The position numbers and the translations under genes are program-made. The notes under the pieces were generated by a model that saw only the letters and a list, made by a program, of their open reading frames with translations, did not search any database and had not been told where the DNA came from. Shown here piece by piece: positions 14,809-23,068 of a stretch of 31,519 nt of DNA (within the stretch, counting starts at the first letter, position 1; every line of letters begins with the position of its first letter). The DNA comes from Nitriliruptoraceae bacterium (GTDB lineage: Bacteria > Actinomycetota > Nitriliruptoria > Nitriliruptorales > Nitriliruptoraceae), in the NCBI GenBank assembly GCA_007118045.1, contig SKTG01000380.1:1-31519 (forward strand), in the 5' to 3' direction.

Positions 14809-16029
14809 ATGCCATCCCGCGACGAGGTGCGTGGCTGGTCACGACTGATCGCCGCCGTCGCCGACCAGGTCGTGGCCGGGTCCGTGCAGGACATGCACCG
14901 CGCGATCAGCGACGGCGTCTACCGGTGGCTCGGACCCGTCGGTCGTCCCGTCCAACGCGTGACCGACGCGGCCACGGACGGAACGTACGCCGTGGTTCGC
15001 GGCTCGCTCCGGGTCGCCGGCGAGCTGGGTGCGGTGGCCGCCGACCGCTTCGGCGACGATGCCCAGCCGTCGCCGGCCGCTCTGAAGGGACGCGCGGTGG
15101 CCCACGGCGTCGTGGACGAGCAGCTCCTGGAGGACGCGCCGGAGCTCGACCTCGACGTCACCATCCGTCAGAACGGTCGCGAGGTCCCGCTCACGCCCGC
15201 CGCGGTGCGGGAGGCCTACCCGGAACCGACCAGCCGCCTGACCGTCTTCGTCCACGGCCTCGTCGACACCGAGGCCGTCTGGACCCCCGGCGCGGGGCTC
15301 GACCGGCAGCTGCCCGACCTCGCAAGCACGACGGGGAGCACACCGGTGCTCGTTCGCTACGGCACGGGCCGTGCCGTGGGACGCAACGGCGCCGATCTCG
15401 CCGAACGGCTGGAGGAGCTCGTGGCCGCCTGGCCGGTGCCGGTCACCCAGCTGGTGCTCGTCGGCCACTCCATGGGTGGACTGGTGATCCGCGCCGCCGG
15501 CATCACAGCCGTCGAGCGTGGCCACCGCTGGCCGGAGCTGGTCAGCGACGCCCTCTACCTCGCCACGCCCCACCTCGGCTCCTGGCTCGAGAAGGTCGCG
15601 AACGTCACCACCTGGACCCTGCGGCTCTTCTCGCGGAGCGCCCCCATCGGTTCGCTGATCGATCGACGTTCGCGAGGCATCAAGGACCTGCGCTTCGGGG
15701 CGTTGGCGGAAGATGCCTGGGGTGAGACCCCGATCGACGGCCTGCTGACCGGTTCGGCCGCGACGGTCCCTTGGGTCGAGGGCGTCACCCATCACGTGGT
15801 CGTCGGCCGGTTGCGCCCGAGCGTGCGGCACCCCTTGAACACGGTGCTCGGTGACGCGCTGGTGCGTTCGGGCTCGGCGGCGGGGACGGGGCGGACCCGC
15901 CGTATCGCCGACGGCGGCCGGGTCGAGGTCGTCCCGGTCGGTGCCAGCCACTCGCAGCTACCTCGCAGCGTCGAGGTGGCGGCGTTGCTGGGGCAGGTGC
16001 TCGACGGCAGCAGCGGCGACGCGGCGTGA
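14809..16029 (+). CDS. Alpha/beta hydrolase, PGAP1/lipase-like
   Basis: The 406-residue product has an N-terminal helical part of about 130 residues (VADQVVAGSVQDMHRAISDG through LRVAGELGAVAADRFGDDA) with no obvious signal peptide, then an alpha/beta-hydrolase domain. That domain opens with the oxyanion strand RLTVFVHGLVDTEAVW and carries the nucleophile elbow LVLVGHSMGGLVIRAA (Ser221). It continues with LVSDALYLATPHLGSWLEK, typical of PGAP1-like and triacylglycerol lipase families, and ends with a candidate catalytic His in VGASHSQLP. The substrate is not predictable. ATG 14809 follows GGAG at 5-nt spacing. It is convergent with the BCCT transporter gene, 38 bp away. Confidence 0.85.
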   Translation: MPSRDEVRGWSRLIAAVADQVVAGSVQDMHRAISDGVYRWLGPVGRPVQRVTDAATDGTYAVVRGSLRVAGELGAVAADRFGDDAQPSPAALKGRAVAHGVVDEQLLEDAPELDLDVTIRQNGREVPLTPAAVREAYPEPTSRLTVFVHGLVDTEAVWTPGAGLDRQLPDLASTTGSTPVLVRYGTGRAVGRNGADLAERLEELVAAWPVPVTQLVLVGHSMGGLVIRAAGITAVERGHRWPELVSDALYLATPHLGSWLEKVANVTTWTLRLFSRSAPIGSLIDRRSRGIKDLRFGALAEDAWGETPIDGLLTGSAATVPWVEGVTHHVVVGRLRPSVRHPLNTVLGDALVRSGSAAGTGRTRRIADGGRVEVVPVGASHSQLPRSVEVAALLGQVLDGSSGDAA

Positions 16030-16067
16030 TCCCGTACCAGTCCGGGCCGAGCGTCGTTCCGCGTCGG

Positions 16068-17672
16068 TCACGGTGAGCCCTGGACACGGTCACGCACGGG
16101 GCTCTCGCGCCCGTGGGACTGCGGTACCACGTCGTGACCGTCGTCGAGCAGGACCGCTCGGCTGAGCGGCTGGCCACGCTCGTCCACGTACAGCGCCCGG
16201 ACCAGCCCGACGCACGCCAGGATCATGATCAACGAGAACGGGAGGGCGGTGGTGATGGCCGCCGTCTGCAGCGCTTCCAGGCCGCCGGCCCCCGCGGCCA
16301 GCAGCACGCCGGCCACCGCGCCCTCGAGGACGGCCCAGAAGACCCGCTGGCGCTTGGGCGGGTCGACGTTGCCGCCGCTGGTCAACAGGTCGATGACCAG
16401 CGAGGCGGAGTCGGAGGACGTCACGAAGTAGGTCGCGACCAGCAGGATGGCCAGCACCGTCGTGACGCTGGTCAGCGGCAGCTGCCCGAGCAGCTCGAAC
16501 AGGGCCACGGCGGGGTCCTCGGCCACGGCGTCGGCGAGCTGGCCGCCGGTCGCGCCGTCGATCGCCAGGGCGCTGTTGCCGAAGATCGCCATCCACAGGA
16601 AGGTCAACGCGACCGGCACCAACAGCACCCCGAAGACGAACTCCCGCACCGTCCGGCCGCGCGAGACGCGGGCGATGAACATGCCGACGAACGGCGACCA
16701 CGACATCCACCAGCCCCAGTAGAAGATCGTCCAGCCCTCCTGCCAGCCGGAGTCGGCCCGGGCGTCGGTCCAGAACATCATCGAGGGCAGCTGCTGCGCG
16801 TACACGCCGACCTGCTCGACGAAGCTGCGCAGCACGAACACGGTCGGCCCCGCCGCCAGCACGAACAGCATCAGGGCGGTGCCGACCCCGAGGTTGGTCA
16901 GCGACAGGCGCAGGATGCCCTTGTCGAGCCCGAGCAGCAGCGAGACGATCGCCGCCGCCGTCACCGCCGCGATGAGCACGAGCTGCATCGCCGTCGACTG
17001 TTCCAGCAACCCCAGGCTGGCCAGCCCGGCGTTGACCTGCAGGATCCCGAACCCGAGCGAGGTGGCGACCCCGAACATCGTGCCGAAGACCGCGAAGACG
17101 TCGACCAGGTCGCCCCAGCGTCCGTGGATGCGTTCCCCGAGCAGCGGGTACAGCGCCGACCGGACCGTCAACGGCAGGTCGTGCCGGTAGGCGAAGTAGG
17201 CCAGCGACAGCCCGACGACCACGTAGACGGCCCATGCGTGCAAGCCCCAGTGGAAGAAGGTGAACTGCATCGCCTCGCGCGCCGCTCCGGGCGAGCCGGC
17301 CTCGGCCATCGGCGGGTCGGCGAGGTGGGAGAGCGGTTCCGCCACGCTCCAGAACACCAGCCCGATGCCCATGCCGGCGGTGAAGAGCATGGCGAACCAC
17401 GTCAGGTAGCGGTAGCGCGGCCGTTCCTCCTCACCTCCGAGCCGCAGCCGCCCGAAACGGCTTGCCCCGAGCCACACGACGAAGACGAGGAAGCCGCTGA
17501 CCACCAGGACGTAGTACCAGTCGAGCGTGGCCGCGATGGTGGACTGCACGGTCTCGAACACACGCCCGAGGGTGGGCGTGGCCACGACACCGACGATCAG
17601 GAACATCGCGATGACCAGCACGGACGACACGAAGACGGTCGGGTTCGTCTCCAGACGCAAGCGGCGTTGCAC
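16068..17672 (-). CDS. BCCT-family betaine/choline/carnitine transporter
   Basis: The 534-residue, 12-helix transporter has the BCCT N-terminal motif LETNPTVFVSSVLVI, the unwound-helix sequence AGMGIGLVFWSVAEP with the GMGIG found in Na+-coupled betaine carriers such as BetP, and the family signature FYWGWWMSWSPFVGMFIARVSRGRTVREF. The aromatic Trp residues in this segment form the substrate box. The C-terminal tail is short (about 35 residues), shorter than the osmosensing tail of BetP. It probably imports glycine betaine or related osmolytes under salt stress. GTG at 17672 has AAGGA 5-6 nt upstream on the minus strand. Confidence 0.93.
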   Translation of the reverse strand: MQRRLRLETNPTVFVSSVLVIAMFLIVGVVATPTLGRVFETVQSTIAATLDWYYVLVVSGFLVFVVWLGASRFGRLRLGGEEERPRYRYLTWFAMLFTAGMGIGLVFWSVAEPLSHLADPPMAEAGSPGAAREAMQFTFFHWGLHAWAVYVVVGLSLAYFAYRHDLPLTVRSALYPLLGERIHGRWGDLVDVFAVFGTMFGVATSLGFGILQVNAGLASLGLLEQSTAMQLVLIAAVTAAAIVSLLLGLDKGILRLSLTNLGVGTALMLFVLAAGPTVFVLRSFVEQVGVYAQQLPSMMFWTDARADSGWQEGWTIFYWGWWMSWSPFVGMFIARVSRGRTVREFVFGVLLVPVALTFLWMAIFGNSALAIDGATGGQLADAVAEDPAVALFELLGQLPLTSVTTVLAILLVATYFVTSSDSASLVIDLLTSGGNVDPPKRQRVFWAVLEGAVAGVLLAAGAGGLEALQTAAITTALPFSLIMILACVGLVRALYVDERGQPLSRAVLLDDGHDVVPQSHGRESPVRDRVQGSP

Positions 17673-17804
17673 ACGGATCCTTCGGCACGGGAGGCGGGAG
17701 TCTGCCAGCAACCCGGCCGGCCGAGGTCCACGACGCCCGACCGTCGGGGCACTCACGCCGCTCGGGTCGGTGGCGTGACGTCCGAGGTCGAGGGGACGAG
17801 TGCC

Positions 17805-18350
17805 ATGTCACGCGTGCTGACCGTGGGGCACGGGACGCTCGGCCAGGAGGAGCTGGCGTCGCTACTCACCGAGGCCGGCGTCGAACGCGTCGTCGACGTG
17901 CGGCGCTCCCCGGGCAGTCGCCGGTCACCGCACGTGGGACGGAAGCGGTTGGTGGCCTGGTTGCCCGAGGAGGGGATCGGGTACCGCTGGGAGCCACGCC
18001 TGGGTGGACGTCGCAGCCGGGCGTCCGGTTCCCCGCACACCGCCCTGACGGACGCGGCGATGCAGGGCTACGTCGACCATCTCGACACCTCGGAAGCGGC
18101 GGACGCACTCGCCGAGTTGCTGGGCGAAACGAGCGAGCGACGAACGGCGCTGATGTGCGCCGAGTCCGACTGGCGGCGCTGTCACCGGCGCCTGATCGCC
18201 GACGAGCTCGTCCTGGTCCGTGACACCGACGTCCACCACCTGCGGCACGACGGCGGGCTCGAGCCGCACGTCGCCAGTGCCACGGCCCGGGTCGTCGCTG
18301 GACGGGTGATCCACGACGGTGGCGAACCGGGGCTCGGTCTGGACGTCTGA
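17805..18350 (+). CDS. DUF488-family protein
   Basis: The 181-residue protein matches DUF488: the N-terminal strand-loop LTVGHGTLGQEELASLLTEAGVERVVDVRRSPGSRRSPH, the glycine-rich YRWEPRLGGRRS, and the cysteine-containing ALMCAESDWRRCHRRLIADELV. The conserved Cys and His in the last motif are presumed functional, but the biochemical role of the family is unknown. ATG 17805 is chosen because GAGGGG lies about 10 nt upstream; a GTG at 17775 would add ten residues. It is transcribed divergently from the BCCT gene. Confidence 0.88.
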   Translation: MSRVLTVGHGTLGQEELASLLTEAGVERVVDVRRSPGSRRSPHVGRKRLVAWLPEEGIGYRWEPRLGGRRSRASGSPHTALTDAAMQGYVDHLDTSEAADALAELLGETSERRTALMCAESDWRRCHRRLIADELVLVRDTDVHHLRHDGGLEPHVASATARVVAGRVIHDGGEPGLGLDV

Positions 18351-18416
18351 CTTCCGATGACGCACCCCGCCGGCCGCCGGTCGAGGGCACGGCCCGGTCG
18401 CGCGCCGGCGCGTCGG

Positions 18417-19223
18417 TCAGCCCTCGTCGGGCCGCTCGACGAGCTCCTCGACCCGCGACAGCGAGGGATCGTCCGCGGCGAGCAGCTGCTCGAGGTGGTC
18501 GGCGACCGCGCCGCGCTCGCGCAGGCGGACGAGCAACAGCCCCGTGGCCATCCGTGTACCGGGATGCAGGACGCGCCGCCCCACGGCGGCGACCCGGCGG
18601 TCCCGCTCGTGGATCGTGTCGGCCCAACGCTCGTCGGGGGTAGCCGAGAGGTTCTCCGCGAAGCGCCAGGCGCCGCGGCGGGCGACGACGATGCTGAAGC
18701 GCACCACCTCGGTCTGCGTCCGTGCTCCGAAGCGGTCGAGCAGCCCCATCCACGGCGAGATCCGCAGCAGATCACGCTGCACCGTGGCGATCATGGCCGC
18801 GAGGATCGCGTTGATCCGGTCGTAGTCGCGACGCAGGTCCGCGAGCTCCTCGCTCGGCACGCACTCCGCGGTCGCCACGCCGAGGTCGAGGTTGATGTGC
18901 GCGTTGATGCCGACGAGCAGGTGCTGGAGGACGAGCGGACGCCACCGCCGCCCGGCGTCGAAGGTGAGCTGCCAGGAGTCGGTCGGTCGCTGGCCGGCGC
19001 GTTCTGCCCGTACGGCCTCGAAGTAGCGCTCGGCGAACAGGGTGTCGAGACGCTCCATGCGCACGTCGTCGTCGAAGAAGCCCGCATCGAGGCCCTCCGC
19101 GACCTTCGCCGTGACCCTGCGGTACAGCACGGCGAAGTAGCCGCGACGGTCACCCGACGCGATGGCGCGGGCGATCTCCGCGTCGAGCCTCGTCAACACG
19201 CCTTCGATACCCGTCGTCGTCAC
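18417..19223 (-). CDS. DUF5995-family protein
   Basis: The 268-residue product is a helical actinobacterial protein of the DUF5995 family. The recognisable core is FFDDDVRMERLDTLFAERYFEA, followed by WQLTFDAGRRWRPLVLQHLLVGINAHINLDLGVA; the His residues in HLLVGINAHINLDLG suggest a metal site. No function is established. The GTG at 19223 lacks its own Shine-Dalgarno sequence. It overlaps as GTGA the stop of an 8-codon ORF that does have one, so initiation probably depends on translational coupling. The frame extends a further 34 codons upstream but without a suitable start. Confidence 0.85.
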   Translation of the reverse strand: MTTTGIEGVLTRLDAEIARAIASGDRRGYFAVLYRRVTAKVAEGLDAGFFDDDVRMERLDTLFAERYFEAVRAERAGQRPTDSWQLTFDAGRRWRPLVLQHLLVGINAHINLDLGVATAECVPSEELADLRRDYDRINAILAAMIATVQRDLLRISPWMGLLDRFGARTQTEVVRFSIVVARRGAWRFAENLSATPDERWADTIHERDRRVAAVGRRVLHPGTRMATGLLLVRLRERGAVADHLEQLLAADDPSLSRVEELVERPDEG

Positions 19224-19246
19224 GGGGAGATCCCGTCGACGTGCAT
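19220..19246 (-). CDS. 8-residue leader peptide MHVDGISP coupled to DUF5995
   Basis: On the minus strand ATG at 19246 follows AAGGAG (19260-19255) at 8-nt spacing, the best ribosome binding site in this neighbourhood. The ORF encodes only MHVDGISP and ends in TGA inside a GTGA overlap with the GTG of the DUF5995 gene. It contains no run of identical regulatory codons, so classical amino-acid attenuation is not indicated. It may serve to deliver ribosomes to the downstream start, or may mark a sequencing or natural frameshift that split the true N-terminus. Confidence 0.45.
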   Translation of the reverse strand: MHVDGISP

Positions 19247-19473
19247 GTGGCTTGCTCCTTGCGCGTGCGGGACCGTGTGGTGCGAGGACGAACCGTAGAG
19301 CACGTCCCAGCCGTGCGGTCGACACCTCGCAGACGGTCGATGGATCCTCGAGCGCCCGCTACACGATCGGTGGGTAACGTATTGACGGATGTCGATTCGT
19401 GTGTCATCGTAGTCGTATCGATGGAGATCGATCAGATGCCGTCGAGCGACAGCGGGACGAGGAGGTCGGGATC

Positions 19474-19671
19474 GTGCGTGACGCGGCTGTGGTCCGGCAG
19501 ATGGAGGCCCTCGTGGGCCCGTTGCGCGAGGAGGGAGCTCGACAGCGGGCGACGTCACGGCAGCGGGCCGCGCGACGTCGTCGCTGGCTCCGGGCGATGG
19601 CGCGGCGGCTCGCGCTGCCACGCTCCGGGAGATGCTGCGCAGCACCGAGCTGTTGCACCGCGACCGGTTGA
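19474..19671 (+). CDS. Doubtful small Arg-rich ORF, possibly frameshifted
   Basis: GTG at 19474 has GAGGAGG at 8-nt spacing and opens a 65-codon frame beginning VRDAAVVRQMEALVGPLREE, then a strongly basic stretch. The start looks like a normal amphipathic helix, but the last 15 residues (Cys- and Ser-rich) do not look protein-like. In another frame the overlapping sequence reads ATLREMLRSTELLHRDRLSAVA and stops at TAG 19683-19685, a more natural C-terminus. This suggests either a frameshift near 19600 or a decayed gene. I do not recognise the family. Confidence 0.25.
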   Translation: MRDAAVVRQMEALVGPLREEGARQRATSRQRAARRRRWLRAMARRLALPRSGRCCAAPSCCTATG

Positions 19672-19708
19672 GCGCGGTCGCGTAGCGCAACGGACGACCG
19701 CGATCGGG

Positions 19709-19733
19709 GCGCCGCCTACGCCAGCGGCGGCGC
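19709..19733 (+). terminator. Possible hairpin terminator
   Basis: GCGCCGCC (19709-19716) and GGCGGCGC (19726-19733) form a perfect 8-bp stem with a 9-nt loop, followed by GCTTTCGG. It sits 24 nt after the TAG at 19683-19685 and would suit the end of a short transcript from the doubtful small gene upstream. Confidence 0.4.
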
Positions 19734-19929
19734 GCTTTCGGCTCGTCCTCTCGGCCGGTGACTCCGCCGGCTCGAACGGGAGGGGGACGGGGGCCGTTCG
19801 GCTCCCCGTCGCCGCCACGTCCGCTGCGGGTCCGAGAGCCGGGTGCTACCCACGGGGGTGCCGGCGGGGACGTGGCGCCGTACCGGTGCGCCCCGTAGGT
19901 TCCGATGCACCCCCGACGAAGGCTCCTCC

Positions 19930-21285
19930 GTGATCCTCGCACTGACCAGATCACCGCTCTCGCGCTCGCTGCTCGCGCTGGTGGCGACGTTCGGGCTCCT
20001 CGCCCTCGCCATCGCCCCTGTCGCCGCGGCACCAGGCGGTGGACCACCCGACCATGCCAGAGCTCAGGGCCCCGGGGGCGGTGGGCCAGGGGGACCGCCC
20101 GACCATGCAGGCGGACCGCCCGACCACGCCGGCGGACCTGAGATCGTTCGCTTCGGCACCTACAACACGGCGTTCTCGGACCCGTACCGTGCGGACGATG
20201 AGGGCCAGTTCCTCACCGACCTGGAGTCCGGGAACCACGCGCCGATGGAGGACATCGCCCAGATCATCCAGCTCGAACGACCCGACGTCCTCCAGCTGGG
20301 TGAGTTCGACTACGTGGGCCACATCGATGGCGTGGACGAGTACGACGCCGTCGACGCGTTCCGCGACAACTACCTCGAGGTTTCCCAGGACGGCGCGGAG
20401 CCGATCGAGTACGAGTACGCCTACGTCGCTCCATCCAACACCGGCATCGACTCGGGCTTCGACCTCAACCGGGACGGACAGACGGGGACCCCGGACGATG
20501 CGTGGGGCTTCGGTTTCTACGAGGGCCAGTACGGCATGCTCGTGCTGTCCAAGTACCCCATCCTCGAGGACGAGATCCGCACCTTCCAGGAGTTCCGCTG
20601 GGCCGACATGCCCGGCGCCCTCCTGCCGAGCGACCCCGAGACCGACGAGGAGGGAGACTGGTACTCCGACGAGATCCTCGAGGAGTTCCGCCTGTCCTCG
20701 AAGTCGCACTGGGACGTGCCGGTCGAGATCGGCAACCACGTCGTGCACACGCTGAACGCGCACCCCACGCCGCCGGCCTTCGACGGCGAGGAGCAGCGCA
20801 ACGTGCTGCGCAACCACGACGAGATCCGTCTGTGGGCCGACTACGTGCACCCGGCGCGGGGTGACTACCTCTACGACGATGACGGCGAGACGGGCGGCTT
20901 GGATCCCGGCTCGTCGTTCGTGATCCTGGGGGACTACAACGCCGATCCGTGCGTGGGCGACTCGGTGCCCGGGGCGATCGAGCAGCTGCTGGACCACCCC
21001 ATGGTCAACGACCGCAACACACCCTCCAGCGAGGGAGCGGTCGAGCGCCACGCCGAGGCGAACGATCCGCCGCTCCAGCGCTGCGAGCCCGAGCCGGAGT
21101 ACCACACGGCCGACTTCGGGTGGACCGCTCGCGTCGACTACGCCTTGCCGAGCAACAACCTCCAGATCGTCGACTCGAGGGTGTTCTGGCCCACCAGCGA
21201 CGAGCCCCTCGCCGAGGTGGCGGCTTCGTCGGACCATCACCTGGTCTCGGTCGATGTGCGCGTCCCGACGCGCGGCGGCCGCTGA
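19930..21285 (+). CDS. Secreted endonuclease/exonuclease/phosphatase-family protein
   Basis: The 451-residue product starts with a signal peptide (basic LTRSPLSRSLL, then a hydrophobic core ending APVAAA), followed by a Gly/Pro-rich linker with three GGPPDHA repeats. The EEP-fold domain runs from about residue 75 to the end: IVRFGTYNTAF, metal-ligand Glu in VLQLGEFDY, HTLNAHPTP, ILGDYNADP and the terminal SDHHLVSVDV. These are the strands and catalytic Asp/Asn/His of Mg2+-dependent DNase I-like phosphodiesterases. Extracellular nuclease or phospho(di)esterase activity is likely. It is rich in Asp/Glu, as expected for an exported protein. GTG 19930 follows GAAGG at 7-nt spacing. Confidence 0.9.
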   Translation: MILALTRSPLSRSLLALVATFGLLALAIAPVAAAPGGGPPDHARAQGPGGGGPGGPPDHAGGPPDHAGGPEIVRFGTYNTAFSDPYRADDEGQFLTDLESGNHAPMEDIAQIIQLERPDVLQLGEFDYVGHIDGVDEYDAVDAFRDNYLEVSQDGAEPIEYEYAYVAPSNTGIDSGFDLNRDGQTGTPDDAWGFGFYEGQYGMLVLSKYPILEDEIRTFQEFRWADMPGALLPSDPETDEEGDWYSDEILEEFRLSSKSHWDVPVEIGNHVVHTLNAHPTPPAFDGEEQRNVLRNHDEIRLWADYVHPARGDYLYDDDGETGGLDPGSSFVILGDYNADPCVGDSVPGAIEQLLDHPMVNDRNTPSSEGAVERHAEANDPPLQRCEPEPEYHTADFGWTARVDYALPSNNLQIVDSRVFWPTSDEPLAEVAASSDHHLVSVDVRVPTRGGR

Positions 21286-21304
21286 ACGAGCGGTCCCTGT
21301 CGTT

Positions 21305-21321
21305 CGCCGGCCCCTCCGGCG
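21305..21321. terminator. Weak hairpin between convergent genes
   Basis: CGCCGG (21305-21310) and CCGGCG (21316-21321) flank a 5-nt loop, 20 nt after the endonuclease stop. The stem is only 6 bp and lacks a T-run. A looser GGGCGG/CCGCCC pair lies at about 21340-21366. Either could end transcription between this gene and the convergent YbaK gene. Confidence 0.25.
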
Positions 21322-21446
21322 GACACCAGCGAGACGCGGGCGGTCGTTCCTCTGGGGCGGCCGCCCGTCCCCACGGCAGCACCGGCTCCGTGGTCCCGTG
21401 TTCGCCCGTGGTCGGCGATGCTCCCGTTGACCCGGACGGATCGAGA

Positions 21447-21917
21447 TCAGGCGGGCTTGATGCTCACGGAGACGATCTCCGGCCGGGCGACGCGCACGTA
21501 GTCCGCCACGTCCAGGGTGATGGTCTGCGTGTGGGAGCCGTCACGGCAGACGAGACGCTGCCGCGCCCGCAGGTCCTCGTCGAGGAACGTCGGGATCCCG
21601 TAGAGGTGCCCGAACGGTGGCTCCGCCCCCGGCTCGCAGTCGTCGAAGAGCTCGACGAACTCGTCCTCGGTGGCGAGACGGACCTCGTTGTGGCCGAACA
21701 CCTCGGTGGCACGGTCGAGGTCGACGATCTCCGAGCCGGGGACCACGACCATCGCCAACTGCCCGCCGATCGAGAGCAGGACGGGCTTCGCGACGTCGTA
21801 CCCGCTCACGTGTTCCGAGGCGGCGAGACGATCGGCGCTCACGGCGTGTGGGTGCGTCTCGACCTCGTAGGCGATCTCGTGCTCGTCGAGCAGGGCGTGC
21901 AGCTTGTCCGCAGGCAT
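21447..21917 (-). CDS. YbaK/EbsC-type aminoacyl-tRNA deacylase
   Basis: The 156-residue protein is a stand-alone YbaK domain, related to the editing domain of prolyl-tRNA synthetase, which hydrolyses mischarged tRNAs in trans. The sequence YEVETHPHAVSADRLAASEH leads to the conserved Lys44 in GYDVAKPVLLSI, the catalytic lysine of the family, and GIPTFLDEDL is also typical. ATG 21917 has a GGGGAGAG Shine-Dalgarno 5 nt upstream on the minus strand. It is transcribed divergently from the quinone oxidoreductase gene, with a shared perfect dyad in the gap. The tRNA specificity cannot be read from the sequence. Confidence 0.9.
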   Translation of the reverse strand: MPADKLHALLDEHEIAYEVETHPHAVSADRLAASEHVSGYDVAKPVLLSIGGQLAMVVVPGSEIVDLDRATEVFGHNEVRLATEDEFVELFDDCEPGAEPPFGHLYGIPTFLDEDLRARQRLVCRDGSHTQTITLDVADYVRVARPEIVSVSIKPA

Positions 21918-22020
21918 GGTCACTCTCCCCTTTCCCCGAACGATGGCGAGGCCGCGGCGCCACGTCAAGGGTTCCGGGTCGTTCCGGTGCGTCGTCGCAG
22001 GCGCCGCCGCCAGCTCGGAT

Positions 22021-22036
22021 CCTAACCCCCGTTAGG
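22021..22036. promoter_or_regulatory. Perfect dyad CCTAAC-N4-GTTAGG over divergent -10 boxes
   Basis: The dyad lies 37 bp before the oxidoreductase ATG. Its right half supplies TAGGCT (22033-22038) on the plus strand, and its left half supplies TAGGAT (22024-22019) on the minus strand, both TAnnnT-type -10 elements. A protein bound here would block both the YbaK and oxidoreductase promoters. No good -35 is seen on either strand. Confidence 0.5.
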
Positions 22037-22073
22037 CTGCACCTGATCGGACGACCACCGCCCGGAGCCTGTC

Positions 22074-23063
22074 ATGCGTGCCTGGACGATCCACGAGCTC
22101 GGCCCCTACGACGAGGTCATGCGCCTCGAGGAGGTGGATCGTCCGCTGACCGCCGGCGACGACGAGGTGCTGATCGACGTCGCGGCCTGCGGCCTGAACT
22201 TCCCGGATCTGCTGCTGGCCAGCGGCGACTACCAGGAGAAGCCCGACCTGCCGTTCACGGTGGGGCAGGAGGTCACGGGCACCGTCGCCGAGGTGGGTGG
22301 CGGCGTCGAGGGACTCGAAGCCGGCCAGCGGGTGGTCGCGCTCCCGGAGCTCGGACTCGGCGGTCTCGCCGAGCGCACGCGCGCGAAGGTAACCGACGTC
22401 TTCGCGATCCCCGACTGGCTCGGGGACGACGCCGGCGCCGGGATGTTCCTGGTCTACCAGACGGCTCACGTCGCCCTGCACCGGCGTGCCGCGATACGGG
22501 AGGGCGAGACCCTGCTCGTCCACGGGGCTGCGGGCGGCGTCGGCACCGCGACGATCCAGGTCGGCAAGGCCGCGGGCGCACGGGTGATCGCCGTCGCGGG
22601 AGGGCCGGAGAAGGTGGCCGTCTGTCGCGAGCTCGGCGCCGACGAGGTGATCGACCACCAGAAGGACGACTTCGTGCCGGTGGTCAAGGATCTCACGGGA
22701 GGTCGGGGCGCGGACGTGATCTTCGACCCGGTCGGCGGTGACGTGTACGAGCGGTCCGGGAAGGTCATCGCGTTCGAGGGCCGTCTGCTGGTCATCGGCT
22801 TCGCGAGCGGCACGATCCCGACGCCCGCGCTCGGCTACCCGCTGGTGAAGAACTTCTCCATCGTGGGCGTGCACTGGGGGCTGTACCGACGTCGAGCGCC
22901 CGAGGTGATCCGGGAGACCCACGACGCGCTGCTGGAGCTGGCGCGCACGGGGGCCGTGGCGCCGCACCTGCACGCGAGGTTGCCCCTCGAGGACGCGGTC
23001 GAGGGCCTGCGCCTGATCGCCGACCGTGAGGCGACCGGCAAGGTCGTGGTCCACGTCCGGTAG
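22074..23063 (+). CDS. NADPH:quinone oxidoreductase (zeta-crystallin-like MDR)
   Basis: The 329-residue zinc-free medium-chain dehydrogenase begins MRAWTIHELGPYDEVMRLEE and has the GroES-like fold with CGLNFPDLLLASGDYQEKPDLPFTVGQEVTG. The Rossmann domain shows LLVHGAAGGVGTATIQVGKAAGARVIAV, which prefers NADPH, and the family tail EDAVEGLRLIADREATGKVVV. No catalytic or structural zinc cysteine set is present, as expected for quinone or enone reductases. ATG 22074 follows CGGAG. It may detoxify quinones or reactive enones; the substrate is inferred from the family. Confidence 0.92.
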   Translation: MRAWTIHELGPYDEVMRLEEVDRPLTAGDDEVLIDVAACGLNFPDLLLASGDYQEKPDLPFTVGQEVTGTVAEVGGGVEGLEAGQRVVALPELGLGGLAERTRAKVTDVFAIPDWLGDDAGAGMFLVYQTAHVALHRRAAIREGETLLVHGAAGGVGTATIQVGKAAGARVIAVAGGPEKVAVCRELGADEVIDHQKDDFVPVVKDLTGGRGADVIFDPVGGDVYERSGKVIAFEGRLLVIGFASGTIPTPALGYPLVKNFSIVGVHWGLYRRRAPEVIRETHDALLELARTGAVAPHLHARLPLEDAVEGLRLIADREATGKVVVHVR

Positions 23064-23068
23064 CCGGC

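Larger units (their letters stand above)
19247..19929. other. 683-bp interval, no confident gene
   Basis: This interval between the divergent DUF5995 and endonuclease genes includes a less GC-rich patch around 19370-19440, the best place for promoters, though no convincing -35/-10 pair was found. It contains one doubtful small ORF (19474-19671) and a hairpin (19709-19733), listed separately. The stretch 19740-19929 shows nothing recognisable apart from the endonuclease ribosome binding site. Confidence 0.5.
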
